A stretch of 64,000 nucleotides of DNA from Deltaproteobacteria bacterium (GCA_016218915.1 JACRCQ010000016.1:124001-188000); one strand, 5' to 3'. Counted from the first letter of the stretch, positions 8,031 through 17,586 are shown. The notes: a model not told the origin generated them from the letters alone. Numbers and translations are program-made.

Positions 8031-10583
8031 TCAGTGCTGAGGCACCTCGAGCCCCCGGAGCCACGCGTCCGCGAGCGGCTCTGGATCAAAGCCGGTCTCC
8101 AGGTGGATCGTGTCGATGAGATTTCCGGTCGTTGCCGCGAGACCCACGTACTTCTTGAAGTACGCCGCAAGGGCCTTGTCGAGCGCAGCGCGCCCGACCT
8201 GCTGCTCGATGGCGCGCAGGAAGAACGCCCCCTTCATGTACGGGATGTCGGACCAGATCGGATGCGTGGCGATGTCGATCTCGTTGCACTCGTTCTGCGG
8301 CCAAGCTGGTGTGTTCCCAGCAGCCACCGCAGCGGACAGTCGTTGCTCGTAGCTGTCCCAGAGCGCCTGACCGGCCGATGCGCCTTCCACCGCTTCCAGG
8401 GCCCTTGCCGCGACGTAGCTGGTCGTCCCCTCGGAGGCGACGAAGTCCTCCCAGCAGCGGATGCGAACGCCGTCGCCGAACCACCCGTGCGCTGCCTCGT
8501 GCACGTGCGTCTCTTCGTCGCTCATGGCGCCACGGCCTACGTGCCAGTAGGGGTGGTGCTCCATCCCGCCAAACCCGCCCCCCTGCCAGTTGGCTGACAC
8601 GGAGCCGACCGACTTGCCGAACGGGTAGGGGCCGTACGTCTTCTCCAGCCAGTCGAAAGCAGCCGTGAGCGACTTCGTTCCTGCAACGGCTGCCGTCTTG
8701 TCGCCGCTGTAGTACCAGGCAGAAACCTGCGTTCCCGCGGTCGTGGTCCCGAGGTCGAGCTTCTGGTAGTCCCCGACCGCAAGCGCGATCATGTACGATG
8801 GCGCGTCAAAATCGATGGTGCTCGGATACACCGCGATCTCGCCTGACGGAACTCCGGTCACGTTCAGCGAGAACTGCAGGCCGTCGTCAGGGTTGGGCTT
8901 GCACGGGTAGAGATACCCGCACAGCGAAGGCCAGAGCATGGTGAAGCCACCCTGGCTGTAGCCCTTGAGCGAGGTGTGTCGCACGAAGTCGTAGCGAACG
9001 TGGATGACGAGCGGCGTGGTGCTCGGCGGCACGGTGACGTTCATCTGCTGGGCGCCGACCACGTACTGCAGAGGGCCCTGAGGTCCTGTGACCTCGAGGA
9101 CGGTCAGATCGCCGATGCTGAAAGAGGCGGCTGTGCTGGTCGAGGGCGCGAGCGTGATGTCCGCGATCCCCTCGAGCGAAGACAGGTCAATGCTGAGATC
9201 GGTTCGCAGCACGTCACGGGTCCAGTCCTGCTGTGGTGAAGGTCCGCAGATGGAGCCGAGCGGAGAGAAGCAGTTGTCCTTGACGCCACTGACGCCAAAG
9301 GTCGAATCGCCGACCTTCTTGCGCACGGCCGTGACGAGATTTCGCCAGGTGGCCTTGTACTCGTGCTGGACCGCCCACATGATTCTTGCGAGCACCGGGC
9401 CTGCGAACTGGGACGTGGTTGCCGAGACCTCGATGACGGCCGACAGCAGGTCGAGCTTCTGCCAACCTCCCTTGCCCTCGAGAATCGGGCGCAGGTAGTA
9501 CTCGTAGCCGAGGCACCCGCCGTACAGGTAGATCTGGTAGAAATCCGGGTATTGGGGCCTGGACCAGAAGTCGCTCCCTCCAAGCACGCTGTGGCCGTCG
9601 TACACGATGATCTCGTGCTCGAGCAGCGCCTTCTGGAACGTCGGGTAGTTCTCGTTGTCCTCGAGTCCCCGGAAGTCCGTGGGGCCGTAGAGGTCCATCT
9701 CGAAGACCACGCCAGCCACGGTCTTGCTGAAGCGACGGCCCACCGGCGCAGGCTTGATCTCCTGGAACCCGGCCTGCGTGAGCCAGGTGCTCATCTCCTT
9801 GAGCTTCCACCAGCCCTCGTCCCTGGTGCCCACAACCTCGCTGTCGCCCATCTGTCCGAAGAACATGACGGTCGTGATCTTGCCGTCGCTGACGAGCTGA
9901 TCGTATTCCGGGTAGACGTCGCGTCCTGCGGGAAGCACCTTGGTAATGGTGATTCGCGCTTCCTGGTAGGCGTCAGCGCTGCACCCTTCCTTGTCAGGAT
10001 TCCACGCATCCCAGTAGTAGGTCTGATCGATCGGGTAGTGCGGGTCCACGTCGGCGCAGGAGGCGCCGAGGTCGCTGAACGTGGAATAGGGCTTGCGCGG
10101 CACCAGCGCAGTCACAACCTGGCCTTCGGCAACATCCTTGGCCTGCTTGTTGAGCAGGATGGCGTTGAGTCCTCGCAGGCGGAAGTGGGTCAGCTTCGAG
10201 GTGTCTCCGGCAAGGGCCTGGGCAGCGGTGAGCCACACGCCGTCCACGAGCCACTCCACGGTCTGCTCCGAGGTCGCGATCTCGGCCCACGACTCCAGGT
10301 ACATGCGCTCGTTCTTGCGCAGGTAGGTCATGGCGTACTGCCCGAGCTCTGCCGGCGCGTCCTTGAGCTTCGACTTGGAGGCAGTGACGTCGGCCTCGAA
10401 GTTGACCTCGACCTCGATGCCGTCCGGGTTCTGGTAGCCAGTGTCAGCCTTGCCCGGGTCCGCTTCCTCGAGGAATGGGTTGGGGCCCACAGCGGGCTCA
10501 GCCTCGTCGGGAGTGGAACCTCCGCCGCTGCAACCCATGGCAAGAGCCAAAGCGGCGACAAGGACAGCAGGACGCGTGGACAT
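8031..10583 (-). CDS. M1-family zinc metallopeptidase, lipoprotein
   Basis: This is an 850-residue lipoprotein (signal LALAMGC). The gluzincin motif is HEAAH (His695, Glu696, His699) with the third zinc ligand at Glu718, exactly 18 residues on. The substrate motif GGMEH lies just upstream, in the place of the family's GAMEN. The first half (about 80-400) is unlike M1 enzymes: it holds CxxxD-rich and WWKLKEMSTWLTQAGFQ segments and may be a separate binding domain. The ATG at 10583 was chosen over one 20 codons upstream because the signal peptide starts there. Likely a periplasmic or surface aminopeptidase. Confidence 0.85.
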   Translation of the reverse strand: MSTRPAVLVAALALAMGCSGGGSTPDEAEPAVGPNPFLEEADPGKADTGYQNPDGIEVEVNFEADVTASKSKLKDAPAELGQYAMTYLRKNERMYLESWAEIATSEQTVEWLVDGVWLTAAQALAGDTSKLTHFRLRGLNAILLNKQAKDVAEGQVVTALVPRKPYSTFSDLGASCADVDPHYPIDQTYYWDAWNPDKEGCSADAYQEARITITKVLPAGRDVYPEYDQLVSDGKITTVMFFGQMGDSEVVGTRDEGWWKLKEMSTWLTQAGFQEIKPAPVGRRFSKTVAGVVFEMDLYGPTDFRGLEDNENYPTFQKALLEHEIIVYDGHSVLGGSDFWSRPQYPDFYQIYLYGGCLGYEYYLRPILEGKGGWQKLDLLSAVIEVSATTSQFAGPVLARIMWAVQHEYKATWRNLVTAVRKKVGDSTFGVSGVKDNCFSPLGSICGPSPQQDWTRDVLRTDLSIDLSSLEGIADITLAPSTSTAASFSIGDLTVLEVTGPQGPLQYVVGAQQMNVTVPPSTTPLVIHVRYDFVRHTSLKGYSQGGFTMLWPSLCGYLYPCKPNPDDGLQFSLNVTGVPSGEIAVYPSTIDFDAPSYMIALAVGDYQKLDLGTTTAGTQVSAWYYSGDKTAAVAGTKSLTAAFDWLEKTYGPYPFGKSVGSVSANWQGGGFGGMEHHPYWHVGRGAMSDEETHVHEAAHGWFGDGVRIRCWEDFVASEGTTSYVAARALEAVEGASAGQALWDSYEQRLSAAVAAGNTPAWPQNECNEIDIATHPIWSDIPYMKGAFFLRAIEQQVGRAALDKALAAYFKKYVGLAATTGNLIDTIHLETGFDPEPLADAWLRGLEVPQH

Positions 10584-10664
10584 GAGGCGAGTCTCCCTGA
10601 AACAGTGGCCGGAGATCTTCCGCCGGTCGCGATGCCGCGTCAACGGGGACCGGGGCGCTTGGGG

Positions 10665-10684
10665 CCGCCGGCTGAAGCCGACGG
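10665..10684. repeat. REP-like stem-loop, copy A
   Basis: CCGCCGGC, TGAA, GCCGACGG forms an eight-base stem with one mismatch. The core GCCGGCTGAAG recurs at 11554-11564 and, in reverse orientation, at 38457-38467. All three are intergenic. Confidence 0.5.
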
Positions 10685-10868
10685 CTGACGATCAGGCGGG
10701 GCCGCGCGAAGCCCCTACGGGCTGATTGCAGCGCCGTTCCCGAAGGATGTCTTGTGGCGGCATGCTTGCGCGGCGTGGAACCCCTGCATTCACCGCCGAT
10801 GCGGGATCGGGAACGAGGCGGACGGATCGGGAGTTGACTCCGTTTTGCTGAAATGGCAACAAAACACC

Positions 10869-11135
10869 ATGGCCAGGCTGAAGCGAAGCGGCAAGATGGA
10901 AACCTTCTCCGTCTCGGTTTCGCCCGAAACAAGGGCGCGTCTGCGTGAGGCTGCCAAGCGCGCCTACGGCGGCAACGTGTCCGCTCTCATCGAAGCGATT
11001 GCGATGGAGGCAGAACGGCACGAAGCGATCGACTGGCTCCTGGATCGGGTTCCGCCCATCGATGACGCGACATTCGAAGCATTCATGAAGGAAATGGCCG
11101 GGCCGAAGCGCAAGAGGTCCCGCAGAGCCGCATGA
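10869..11135 (+). CDS. Probable antitoxin, ribbon-helix-helix type
   Basis: This small basic protein (88 residues) has METFSVSVSPETRARLREAAKRAYGG followed by NVSALIEAIAMEAER, a beta-strand/helix/helix pattern like CopG/MetJ-type DNA-binding antitoxins. The C-terminal half (WLLDRVPPIDDATFEAFMKEM) would wrap the toxin. Its TGA overlaps the ATG of the PIN-domain gene by four bases (ATGA at 11132-11135), the usual antitoxin-first order. It probably autoregulates its promoter. I chose the ATG at 10869 because the conserved part begins there. Confidence 0.72.
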   Translation: MARLKRSGKMETFSVSVSPETRARLREAAKRAYGGNVSALIEAIAMEAERHEAIDWLLDRVPPIDDATFEAFMKEMAGPKRKRSRRAA

Positions 11136-11524
11136 TCGTCGTCACGCTCGATACGGGCGCGCTCGTAGCCATGGAAAAGGGCAAGCCCCGAGGGATGATG
11201 CTCCTTCGTGCGGCGCGCGAGCAGCGTGCCAGGCTTCTCGCGATCACGCCTGTCGTTGCGGAATGGTGGCGAGGAAGATCCGACGTACGAGAGCGGATCA
11301 AGACCGCCGTGACTCTCGTGCCCTTTCCGGTTCTCGCCGCAGAAGCCGCTGGCGTGGTCCTCGGGAAGATGCGCGATGACAAAGTGCGCGCTCAGATGAC
11401 CGTCGATGTCATGGTCATGGCCTTCGCAGCGGTCCAGGGGGGCGCTCTCGTCTACACGAGCGACACCGAGGATCTGCAGCGCATCGCCCGGTACTTCCCG
11501 GGCGTACGCGTTCTGGCTGTGTGA
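11132..11524 (+). CDS. PIN-domain toxin (VapC-like ribonuclease)
   Basis: This is a 130-residue protein. PIN-domain acidic residues are in place: Asp7 (VTLDTGAL), Glu44 (VVAEWW), Asp92 (MTVDVMVMA) and Asp111/Asp114 (TSDTEDL). Such enzymes cut RNA, usually tRNA or rRNA, and are held inactive by the neighbouring antitoxin, whose stop codon overlaps this start. The gene pair stands alone on the plus strand between two long minus-strand genes, consistent with acquisition as a module. Confidence 0.82.
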   Translation: MIVVTLDTGALVAMEKGKPRGMMLLRAAREQRARLLAITPVVAEWWRGRSDVRERIKTAVTLVPFPVLAAEAAGVVLGKMRDDKVRAQMTVDVMVMAFAAVQGGALVYTSDTEDLQRIARYFPGVRVLAV

Positions 11525-11553
11525 GCGGGGAGGCAGTATCCCTGGTTGAAGCA

Positions 11554-11574
11554 GCCGGCTGAAGCCCCCGGCGG
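11554..11574. repeat. REP-like element, copy B
   Basis: GCCGGCTGAAG followed by CCCCCGGCGG, 30 bases after the toxin gene. It shares the core with copy A on the other side of the toxin-antitoxin pair. Confidence 0.45.
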
Positions 11575-11675
11575 ATCTCGGGCACGTAGTACCAGCAACA
11601 GCGACGCGAACGCGGCTCGTCGAAGAGCCGATCAGCGTGCGTTGCGATTCTCTGTCCGCGTTCCTGTGTTGCTTG

Positions 11676-11700
11676 TTCCTAGTTCCTAGTTCCTAGTTCT
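11676..11700. repeat. Heptamer tandem repeat (TTCCTAG)
   Basis: Three perfect copies of TTCCTAG (11676-11696) followed by TTCT lie just before the end of the convergent peptidase gene. Confidence 0.8.
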
Positions 11701-11706
11701 CCGGGC

Positions 11707-13323
11707 CTAGAACTTGATCTCCACCCACGCTGGCAAGCTTCCCTTGCTCGTCAGCCCGACTGCAATGGAGTCTGCCGTCTCCTTGATGTCGATCGTTCCC
11801 TTGCCGGCCACGATCTCCAGGTCGTAGTACTTGCCCCCGACCGCGAGCCGCATCGGCCCATCCACCGCTGGTGCAACCTCAAAGGTAAGACGCGTCCCTT
11901 CGCAGAAGACTTCCCGTTTCGCCTGCACGCTCGGGGCAGCCTCCAGGTGACCCTTGTACACCGGGATCAGCAGGTCGCCCATGAGCACGACCCCCTTCTG
12001 CGTCCACTGGTAGCTGTTCTGATCCACCACCGGAACCGGCAGGGGCACGATGGGAAGCGAGAAGTTGTCCTTCTCCGGCATCTTGTCGTGCGCGAACCGG
12101 TAGGCATCCCCCAGCATGGGCTTCTCGGTCGTCTGCACGTAGCGCAGCAGCTCGTCAATGAGCTGCATTCCCCCAGCAAGCCCGAGCCCGATCACCGTGT
12201 TGCCGAGGTAGGCGATCGCTCCACCCTCGGGCGCGTTCATCAGCATCTCCCCAGCAGAGTCGTTGGCGCCAAAGGTTCCGGCCTCGCAAGCCGACGACAG
12301 GAAGATCGGCAGCAGGCTGTTCTTGAGGCCGTAGACCATCTGGCCGGTGACTTCCTCGCCACCGGTGTACTCCACGGTGAGGTTCTTGACCGACCCGTGG
12401 CCGCTGTGCACGATGATGTTGTAGCCCTCTTCGATCGCGCCCATCTCCGAGGCAGCGGAATTCAGCTCCGCCTTGGGGTCCACGGTGCCGGTCGCATACA
12501 TCTTGCGGATCTGGCAGTCCGGCGGCAGCAGGCTCAAGGTCCTTCCCGTGGACTCGAAGTAGAATGCACCGTCGATGTCCATCCCTGCGAACTGGGTCGC
12601 CACGTTGGACAGCACCAGGCAGCTTCCCACCTTGCTCAGGTCGTACTTGGTAAGGTAGGTCACGACCTTCTGCAGGTACCGGTCCGCTTCCTCCGCAGTG
12701 GTTGCAGGGATTCGCGAGACCGGGACTTCGGGACGGTAGTCCGGCGTGTCCGCGGCGTCCTGCGCGTAGATCCCGTCTGCGTTGCCGTCCCACTCCGACA
12801 GATCCGAGTAGTAGTAGTCGGTGAAGAAGTCCTCGTCGTAGGTGTACGACGTCATGAACGGGTTCTTGTAGCTGTCGTGCACCTTGCGGGATGGCACCTG
12901 CTCGATGTCGCCGCCGAGGATCACGTACTTGAGACCGTCGCGCTGGCTCAGGAAGTCCTTGATCGCCTTGGCCGTGTCCTTGGTCGGGTCCTTGTCGTCG
13001 CACTTGCTCCCGCAGATCGTCTCGACCGTGACCACCTCTGTGGGCATGCCGAGCAGCGTGTGCAGCACCGCGTACTTCTCGAACGAAGCTTGCAGCGACT
13101 TTGCAGTGACGATCAGGGCCGGAGCCGGCGTGACCGAGGTTGGCTCGACCGGCGTGGCTCCTGCATCGCATTGGGGAGGCAAGGGCTCGCTGGCCTGATC
13201 CGGCGTCGCGGTATCCGGGGTAGCACCCTCGGGCTGGGTCTCCACAGGGGCGGTCAAATCCCCGGCATCGGTCGACGAGCAGGCCAGGGCCAAGAACGGC
13301 ACAAGGAGAAGCGCTTTTCGCAT
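11707..13323 (-). CDS. C25 (gingipain)-like cysteine peptidase lipoprotein
   Basis: This is a 538-residue lipoprotein (signal ending LALAC, Cys15) with a Thr/Pro-rich linker to about residue 70. The C25-type catalytic pair is visible: His309 in VHSGHGS and Cys346 in FLSSACEAG. Upstream, LKYVILGGDIEQVPSR and YRPEVPVSRIPATTAEE match the gingipain-like fold. The C-terminal 100 residues are a beta-rich domain. It should be a surface or periplasmic endopeptidase. It lacks the long propeptide and adhesin domains of gingipains, so specificity is unknown. The gene stands alone. Confidence 0.8.
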   Translation of the reverse strand: MRKALLLVPFLALACSSTDAGDLTAPVETQPEGATPDTATPDQASEPLPPQCDAGATPVEPTSVTPAPALIVTAKSLQASFEKYAVLHTLLGMPTEVVTVETICGSKCDDKDPTKDTAKAIKDFLSQRDGLKYVILGGDIEQVPSRKVHDSYKNPFMTSYTYDEDFFTDYYYSDLSEWDGNADGIYAQDAADTPDYRPEVPVSRIPATTAEEADRYLQKVVTYLTKYDLSKVGSCLVLSNVATQFAGMDIDGAFYFESTGRTLSLLPPDCQIRKMYATGTVDPKAELNSAASEMGAIEEGYNIIVHSGHGSVKNLTVEYTGGEEVTGQMVYGLKNSLLPIFLSSACEAGTFGANDSAGEMLMNAPEGGAIAYLGNTVIGLGLAGGMQLIDELLRYVQTTEKPMLGDAYRFAHDKMPEKDNFSLPIVPLPVPVVDQNSYQWTQKGVVLMGDLLIPVYKGHLEAAPSVQAKREVFCEGTRLTFEVAPAVDGPMRLAVGGKYYDLEIVAGKGTIDIKETADSIAVGLTSKGSLPAWVEIKF

Positions 13324-13385
13324 GATGTGAGCATAGACCAGATGCAGGTTGGGGAGCTAGCCTGACCTCGGAGACGAACCGATCC

Positions 13386-15539
13386 TCAGAACACCTGCCC
13401 GACCCCGATCGAGATGGCAATCGGCGCCCCCAGAATCGTCCCAGGATCCCCGTCCACCTTGGGGTCCAGCTCTCCGCCAATCTTCTGCATCCCAGGCACC
13501 CGGTATCCCACGTCGAACCGCACTGGCCCCACCGGCGTGTCGTAGCGCAGCCCTCCCCCGGTCGAAAGGTGCGGGTAGTTCATCCGCAGCGTGGTCTTTT
13601 GCCGCGACACATCGCTCGCATCCGCGAACACTGCCCCTGTCAGGTCTCCAATGATCGGAAAGCGCAGCTCCACCGACGACTCCCACAGACTCAGCCCCCC
13701 CAAGGGCACGGCGCACACAGTCGGGTCGTAGGTGGGGGAGAACCGATTGCACTCCTGCGTAAGCACCTGATTGGCCGATAGCGTAGGAGAGAAGAACGGC
13801 GCAGCCCCGTGCGGGCCGATCCCTCGGAAGGGATACCCTCGATTGGAGTTGGGGCCTCCTGAGAAGAATGCGCGAAAATAGAGCAGCTGCACGTCGCGCG
13901 TGAACCCTTCCGGATCCGAGGTCTGCTGCCCTTCCAACGCCTGGCCGTAGTTGAGAGGGAAGAGGAAGCCCACCGAGGTGCGCACTGCAAAGGTCACCGT
14001 GCGCGAGATCGGCACATAGATGCGCAGGTCCGGCTGCTCCTTGAGATCCTTGATGTCGCCGCCGAACCCAGCCACCTGGAAGTTGTTGCCCAGCCAGATG
14101 CCCTTGTGCGGATGCGTGGCGTTGTCGCGGAAGTTCAGATCGGTCTCCAGGTCGAGGTAGCGCAGCATGACGCTGCCCAGGGTCTTGTCGAACGGCCCGT
14201 GGTAGGTGAACGGGTAGTTCGCCTGGACGTTGCCCAGGAGCGACGTGTACAAGTGCCCGGTGAAGAAGTTCCGATCCACACCTGTGGAGCCGCGTGCTTC
14301 ACGGTACCCCAGGATCACCTGCTCGTTGATCGGCCGGAGCAGCACTGGATAGATGTTGAATTCGCCCCGAAGCAAGCCATTGGTGCGCGCTTCGATGAAC
14401 CCCGGCTGACGCAGATCCGCTCGCGACCGCTCCTCGGGCAGCAGACGATTGGGCGCATGAAGCGTGGGAAGAACCGTGGGGAACAGCACCACGCCCGGCT
14501 TGACGCCGATGGAGAACTTGCGCAGCCCGCCGAAGAAGTTCCGATCTTCCCATCCCACGTTGCCGTGGATGTCGGTTCGTATGACGTCGATTTCGCCTCC
14601 GCCTCCGAGCCGGAGCGTGCGCAGCAACGACGGGGTCACCTGCACGGTCACGTCGATGACCGGCTCCCCCTTGTCGTTGACCGGGGGCGCGGTCCCTTGC
14701 TTGCCGCGGCCAGGCCCCCAGGTGATCTCCACATCGCTGAAGACGCCCAGATCGAGCAGCGCCTGGCGTCCTGCCTCGATGTCATCGGTCGAGAAGTCGT
14801 CGCCCGGATCGATGTGCAGCGCGCGACGCACCGGCGCCTCCGGGATCTTCCCCTCATCGCCCAGGATGACCACGTTTCGGATCTTGAAGCGCGGTCCAGG
14901 CGTGACATCGAAGACGACCGTGGCCCTTCGGGTCACCAGGTTCACCTCCACGTGGCCGTGCAGCTCTGCCCACGCATACCCCTGGTTGGTCAGGGTCGAC
15001 AGCAATGCCCCCTTGGCCTGCTCGTATTCGTCTTCGTTGAATCGCTTCCCAGCGGTGAGGCTCATCGATTGCGTCGCCGCGGCCTGCAGCTTGAAAGGAA
15101 GGGAATCGAGCCCGGTCAGGCGCACCGGCTCGAGCAGCACCGGCTCGCCTTCGTCGACCAGGAACTCCACGCGCACGTGTCCGTCCGTGGTGTGAACCAC
15201 CCGCCCGGCACTCACCTTCGCATCGTAGAACCCCTTTGCGCGGTAGACCCTCTCGATGCGTGCGATGTCTCGCTGCACCACGAAGCGGTCGTAGTAGCTG
15301 TACTCGAAGACCACGCCCTGCCAGATCCCGAAGAAGCGCGAGCTCGGCGCGGTTGCGATGCGCTCCTCGATCTCGCGGGAGGGGACCGTCGCATTGCCGA
15401 CGATCTCCACCTGGTCCACGGCGTGGCGCCCGCGCGGCACGCTGTAGCAGCCGAGCAAAGCGCTGAGGAACAACAGCGAGCCGAGCCACGATCGTCCCCG
15501 GAAGGGCGTGGTGTCAGGCGCGCATCGGTTCTCCCGCAC
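13386..15539 (-). CDS. TamA/BamA-like outer-membrane barrel protein with POTRA domains
   Basis: This protein has about 717 residues. After a short lipobox-like signal (LLFLSALLGC) come POTRA domains (QVEIVGNATVPSREI; FKIRNVVILGDEGK) and a C-terminal 16-strand-type barrel ending in a terminal Phe. The conserved loop-6 motif is present as NRGYPFRGIG, and NVGWEDRNFFGG is typical of Omp85 proteins. It probably inserts or secretes outer-membrane proteins. There is no ATG before the signal; I chose the GTG at 15539 because farther upstream would run into the divergent gene at 15590. The start is uncertain. Confidence 0.78.
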   Translation of the reverse strand: MRENRCAPDTTPFRGRSWLGSLLFLSALLGCYSVPRGRHAVDQVEIVGNATVPSREIEERIATAPSSRFFGIWQGVVFEYSYYDRFVVQRDIARIERVYRAKGFYDAKVSAGRVVHTTDGHVRVEFLVDEGEPVLLEPVRLTGLDSLPFKLQAAATQSMSLTAGKRFNEDEYEQAKGALLSTLTNQGYAWAELHGHVEVNLVTRRATVVFDVTPGPRFKIRNVVILGDEGKIPEAPVRRALHIDPGDDFSTDDIEAGRQALLDLGVFSDVEITWGPGRGKQGTAPPVNDKGEPVIDVTVQVTPSLLRTLRLGGGGEIDVIRTDIHGNVGWEDRNFFGGLRKFSIGVKPGVVLFPTVLPTLHAPNRLLPEERSRADLRQPGFIEARTNGLLRGEFNIYPVLLRPINEQVILGYREARGSTGVDRNFFTGHLYTSLLGNVQANYPFTYHGPFDKTLGSVMLRYLDLETDLNFRDNATHPHKGIWLGNNFQVAGFGGDIKDLKEQPDLRIYVPISRTVTFAVRTSVGFLFPLNYGQALEGQQTSDPEGFTRDVQLLYFRAFFSGGPNSNRGYPFRGIGPHGAAPFFSPTLSANQVLTQECNRFSPTYDPTVCAVPLGGLSLWESSVELRFPIIGDLTGAVFADASDVSRQKTTLRMNYPHLSTGGGLRYDTPVGPVRFDVGYRVPGMQKIGGELDPKVDGDPGTILGAPIAISIGVGQVF

Positions 15540-15589
15540 GGCAGAATGCGTACCATGGTTGGGGCCGCATCTGTAGTACAGTTTCCGCC

Positions 15590-16753
15590 ATGACCTCTTC
15601 GATCCCGGCGCTGAAACCCGCGACCCTTCGACGGCGACCTGAGCTGGATGCACTTGCCGCGCGCGCCGTGGAGCACCATAGGGCCGCGCCCTGTGCGGTC
15701 GTGGCTGCGGCGTTCCTGCGGGATGGACAGTGGCACGTCGGCGAAGGCGCCCATGGCGCGCAGATGCCAGGCGGCGCAACCGCGGACACGGACACGGTCT
15801 TTGACCTCGCTTCGGTCACCAAGCCGTTCACTGCCGTCACCCTGGCGCGCGTGCTCCGGCATGGCCTGATCTCCCGCGAAACCCAGCTCGGCGTGCTGGT
15901 TCGCGAAGCGCAAGGCACCCCCTCTGGACACATCCCGATCGAGCTGCTGCTCGCTCATCGCGCCGGTCTCGAGGGGCACCGCCCGCTCTATGCGCCGCTC
16001 GAGCACGGCCGCGAAGTCGATCGCTACGCCGCGCTGGTCGAGTGTGCAACCGCACGCAGACCCGACTGCACCGGAGATCCCGGCCCAGAAGGATTTGCGC
16101 CGCTCTACAGCGATCTCGGGTACCTGCTCCTGGGTACCGCCATGGCGCGGGCGTCGGGCGTGGTGCTCGACGCCCTGGTCGAGCGAGAGGTGATCGCTCC
16201 CCTGGGTCTGACCGCCGGCTCAGCAAGGCAATGGCGCGCGCGCTGCGCACACTTCCACGAGCGTGTCGCACCCACTGAGGTCGTGCCCTGGCGCGGCGGG
16301 CTCGTGCATGCGGTCGTGCACGACGAGAACGCCTTTGCGCTCGGCGGCCAAGGAGTGTGCGGGCATGCCGGGATGTTCGGAACCGCGCGCGACGTCGCCG
16401 TCTTCGGCGCAGCCCTTCTCGATGTGCTCTCTGGCCGCGGCAAGGATTGGCTCGAGCCGGCTGACCTTCAGCCCCTGATCCGGGTTCGCCCTGGCGGCAC
16501 CCTTCGCGCCGGGTTCGATGGCAAGAGCGAGGTCGGAAGCTCTGCTGGAACCCGCTGCTCCATGGCTGCGTTCGGCCACCTGGGCTTCACCGGCACCTCG
16601 CTGTGGATCGATCCGGAGCAGTCCGTGGCGGTCTGCATGCTCAGCAACCGCGTCCACCCCACGCGCAACAACGACGCAATCAAGGCGGCGCGTCCGGATG
16701 TGCACGACGGGCTATTTGCCTGGGCGAGAGAGCAGCCGGTTGCCCCCAGGTAG
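15590..16753 (+). CDS. Beta-lactamase-family serine hydrolase
   Basis: This is a 387-residue protein of the class C beta-lactamase / D-aminopeptidase / esterase superfamily. The SxxK motif is SVTK in FDLASVTKPFT, the YxN-like motif is YSD in LYSDLGYLLLG, and HLGFTG takes the place of the third (KTG/HTG) motif. No signal peptide is evident, so it may be cytoplasmic. It is transcribed divergently from the Omp85 gene across a 50-base gap. Whether it hydrolyses peptides or esters cannot be told from sequence. Confidence 0.82.
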   Translation: MTSSIPALKPATLRRRPELDALAARAVEHHRAAPCAVVAAAFLRDGQWHVGEGAHGAQMPGGATADTDTVFDLASVTKPFTAVTLARVLRHGLISRETQLGVLVREAQGTPSGHIPIELLLAHRAGLEGHRPLYAPLEHGREVDRYAALVECATARRPDCTGDPGPEGFAPLYSDLGYLLLGTAMARASGVVLDALVEREVIAPLGLTAGSARQWRARCAHFHERVAPTEVVPWRGGLVHAVVHDENAFALGGQGVCGHAGMFGTARDVAVFGAALLDVLSGRGKDWLEPADLQPLIRVRPGGTLRAGFDGKSEVGSSAGTRCSMAAFGHLGFTGTSLWIDPEQSVAVCMLSNRVHPTRNNDAIKAARPDVHDGLFAWAREQPVAPR

Positions 16754-16764
16754 TGCGGTTGCGC

Positions 16765-17586
16765 TCAGTCCTCCTGCCAGCCGGATGGGGGCGGGGCGAA
16801 CCGGCGCGGAGGCTCGTAGGGCGGGTAGTAGGGCGCGACATACGGGCGCGGGCGAGGCCGCCATTCGCACAGCGCCTCGATGCCGATCGCACAAAGGCCG
16901 CGGCGATCGTTGTAACGGATTGTCACGCGGCCGGATGGCGAGATCGGGTCTGCGCGCACGAACGACGTCTCATGAACGGGCGACCACCTCCGCTCGCCGA
17001 ACTCGGTGCCCAGACCTTGCGCGCCATCGCGCTCCGGACGCGCCCCGCCGCGGGATTCCGAGGCCGGAGCCGAGCGTCGCGCGATCGGAGGCATGGGCCT
17101 GGGCCGCTGGATCATCCGTTCCGGGAAGAACGAGGCCGTGATCTGTCCCACATTCCAGGGCGTTCCCATGCGCGAGGCGTACGAGTCGGGCACGGTCGTG
17201 AATCGGAATGCGGCCACGTCGTTCATGCTCAGCCGGAACCCGTCGATCTCCGTGGACCCGTACGGAGGCAGCACATAGCCGCGCTTGCTCGGGCTCGCGG
17301 GTTGCCCGTCGATCGCATCTCGACCGTCCACCGCCACCACCACTTCGACCCGTCGCGAATCGTGGTTGGCGATCCGGATCGTGTACCGATCGCCGAGTCG
17401 CCCTTCCACGTACGTCTGCCCACCCAGCTGGTACTCGGGCCTGGCTGAGCCGCCGACCATGACTTCCATCTCGTAGGAGCCGTAGGACACCGGGGCGGGG
17501 CGCCCCTGTCCTTCCACATGGCGCGGTGCAGCCACCAGAACGGCTCCTGCGACAATTGCCGGGATTGCAGCGAGATACGAGCGCAT
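16765..17586 (-). CDS. Exported protein of unknown function
   Basis: This is a 273-residue protein with a clear signal peptide (IPAIVAGAVLVAAPRHVEG). The ATG at 17586 follows a strong GGAGGAG site; the longer upstream reading is rejected. The central part (SYGSYEMEVMVGG to FRFTTVPDSYASRMGTPWNVG) looks beta-rich, and PSKRGYVLPPYGSTEIDGFR is the best-conserved-looking block. The tail is Arg/Pro/Tyr-rich. I do not recognise a named family. Confidence 0.7.
   Translation of the reverse strand: MRSYLAAIPAIVAGAVLVAAPRHVEGQGRPAPVSYGSYEMEVMVGGSARPEYQLGGQTYVEGRLGDRYTIRIANHDSRRVEVVVAVDGRDAIDGQPASPSKRGYVLPPYGSTEIDGFRLSMNDVAAFRFTTVPDSYASRMGTPWNVGQITASFFPERMIQRPRPMPPIARRSAPASESRGGARPERDGAQGLGTEFGERRWSPVHETSFVRADPISPSGRVTIRYNDRRGLCAIGIEALCEWRPRPRPYVAPYYPPYEPPRRFAPPPSGWQED

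Noticed and set aside
14106..15593. 495-codon plus-strand reading opposite the Omp85 gene
   Set aside because: No recognisable domain and fully antisense to a protein with POTRA and barrel motifs.
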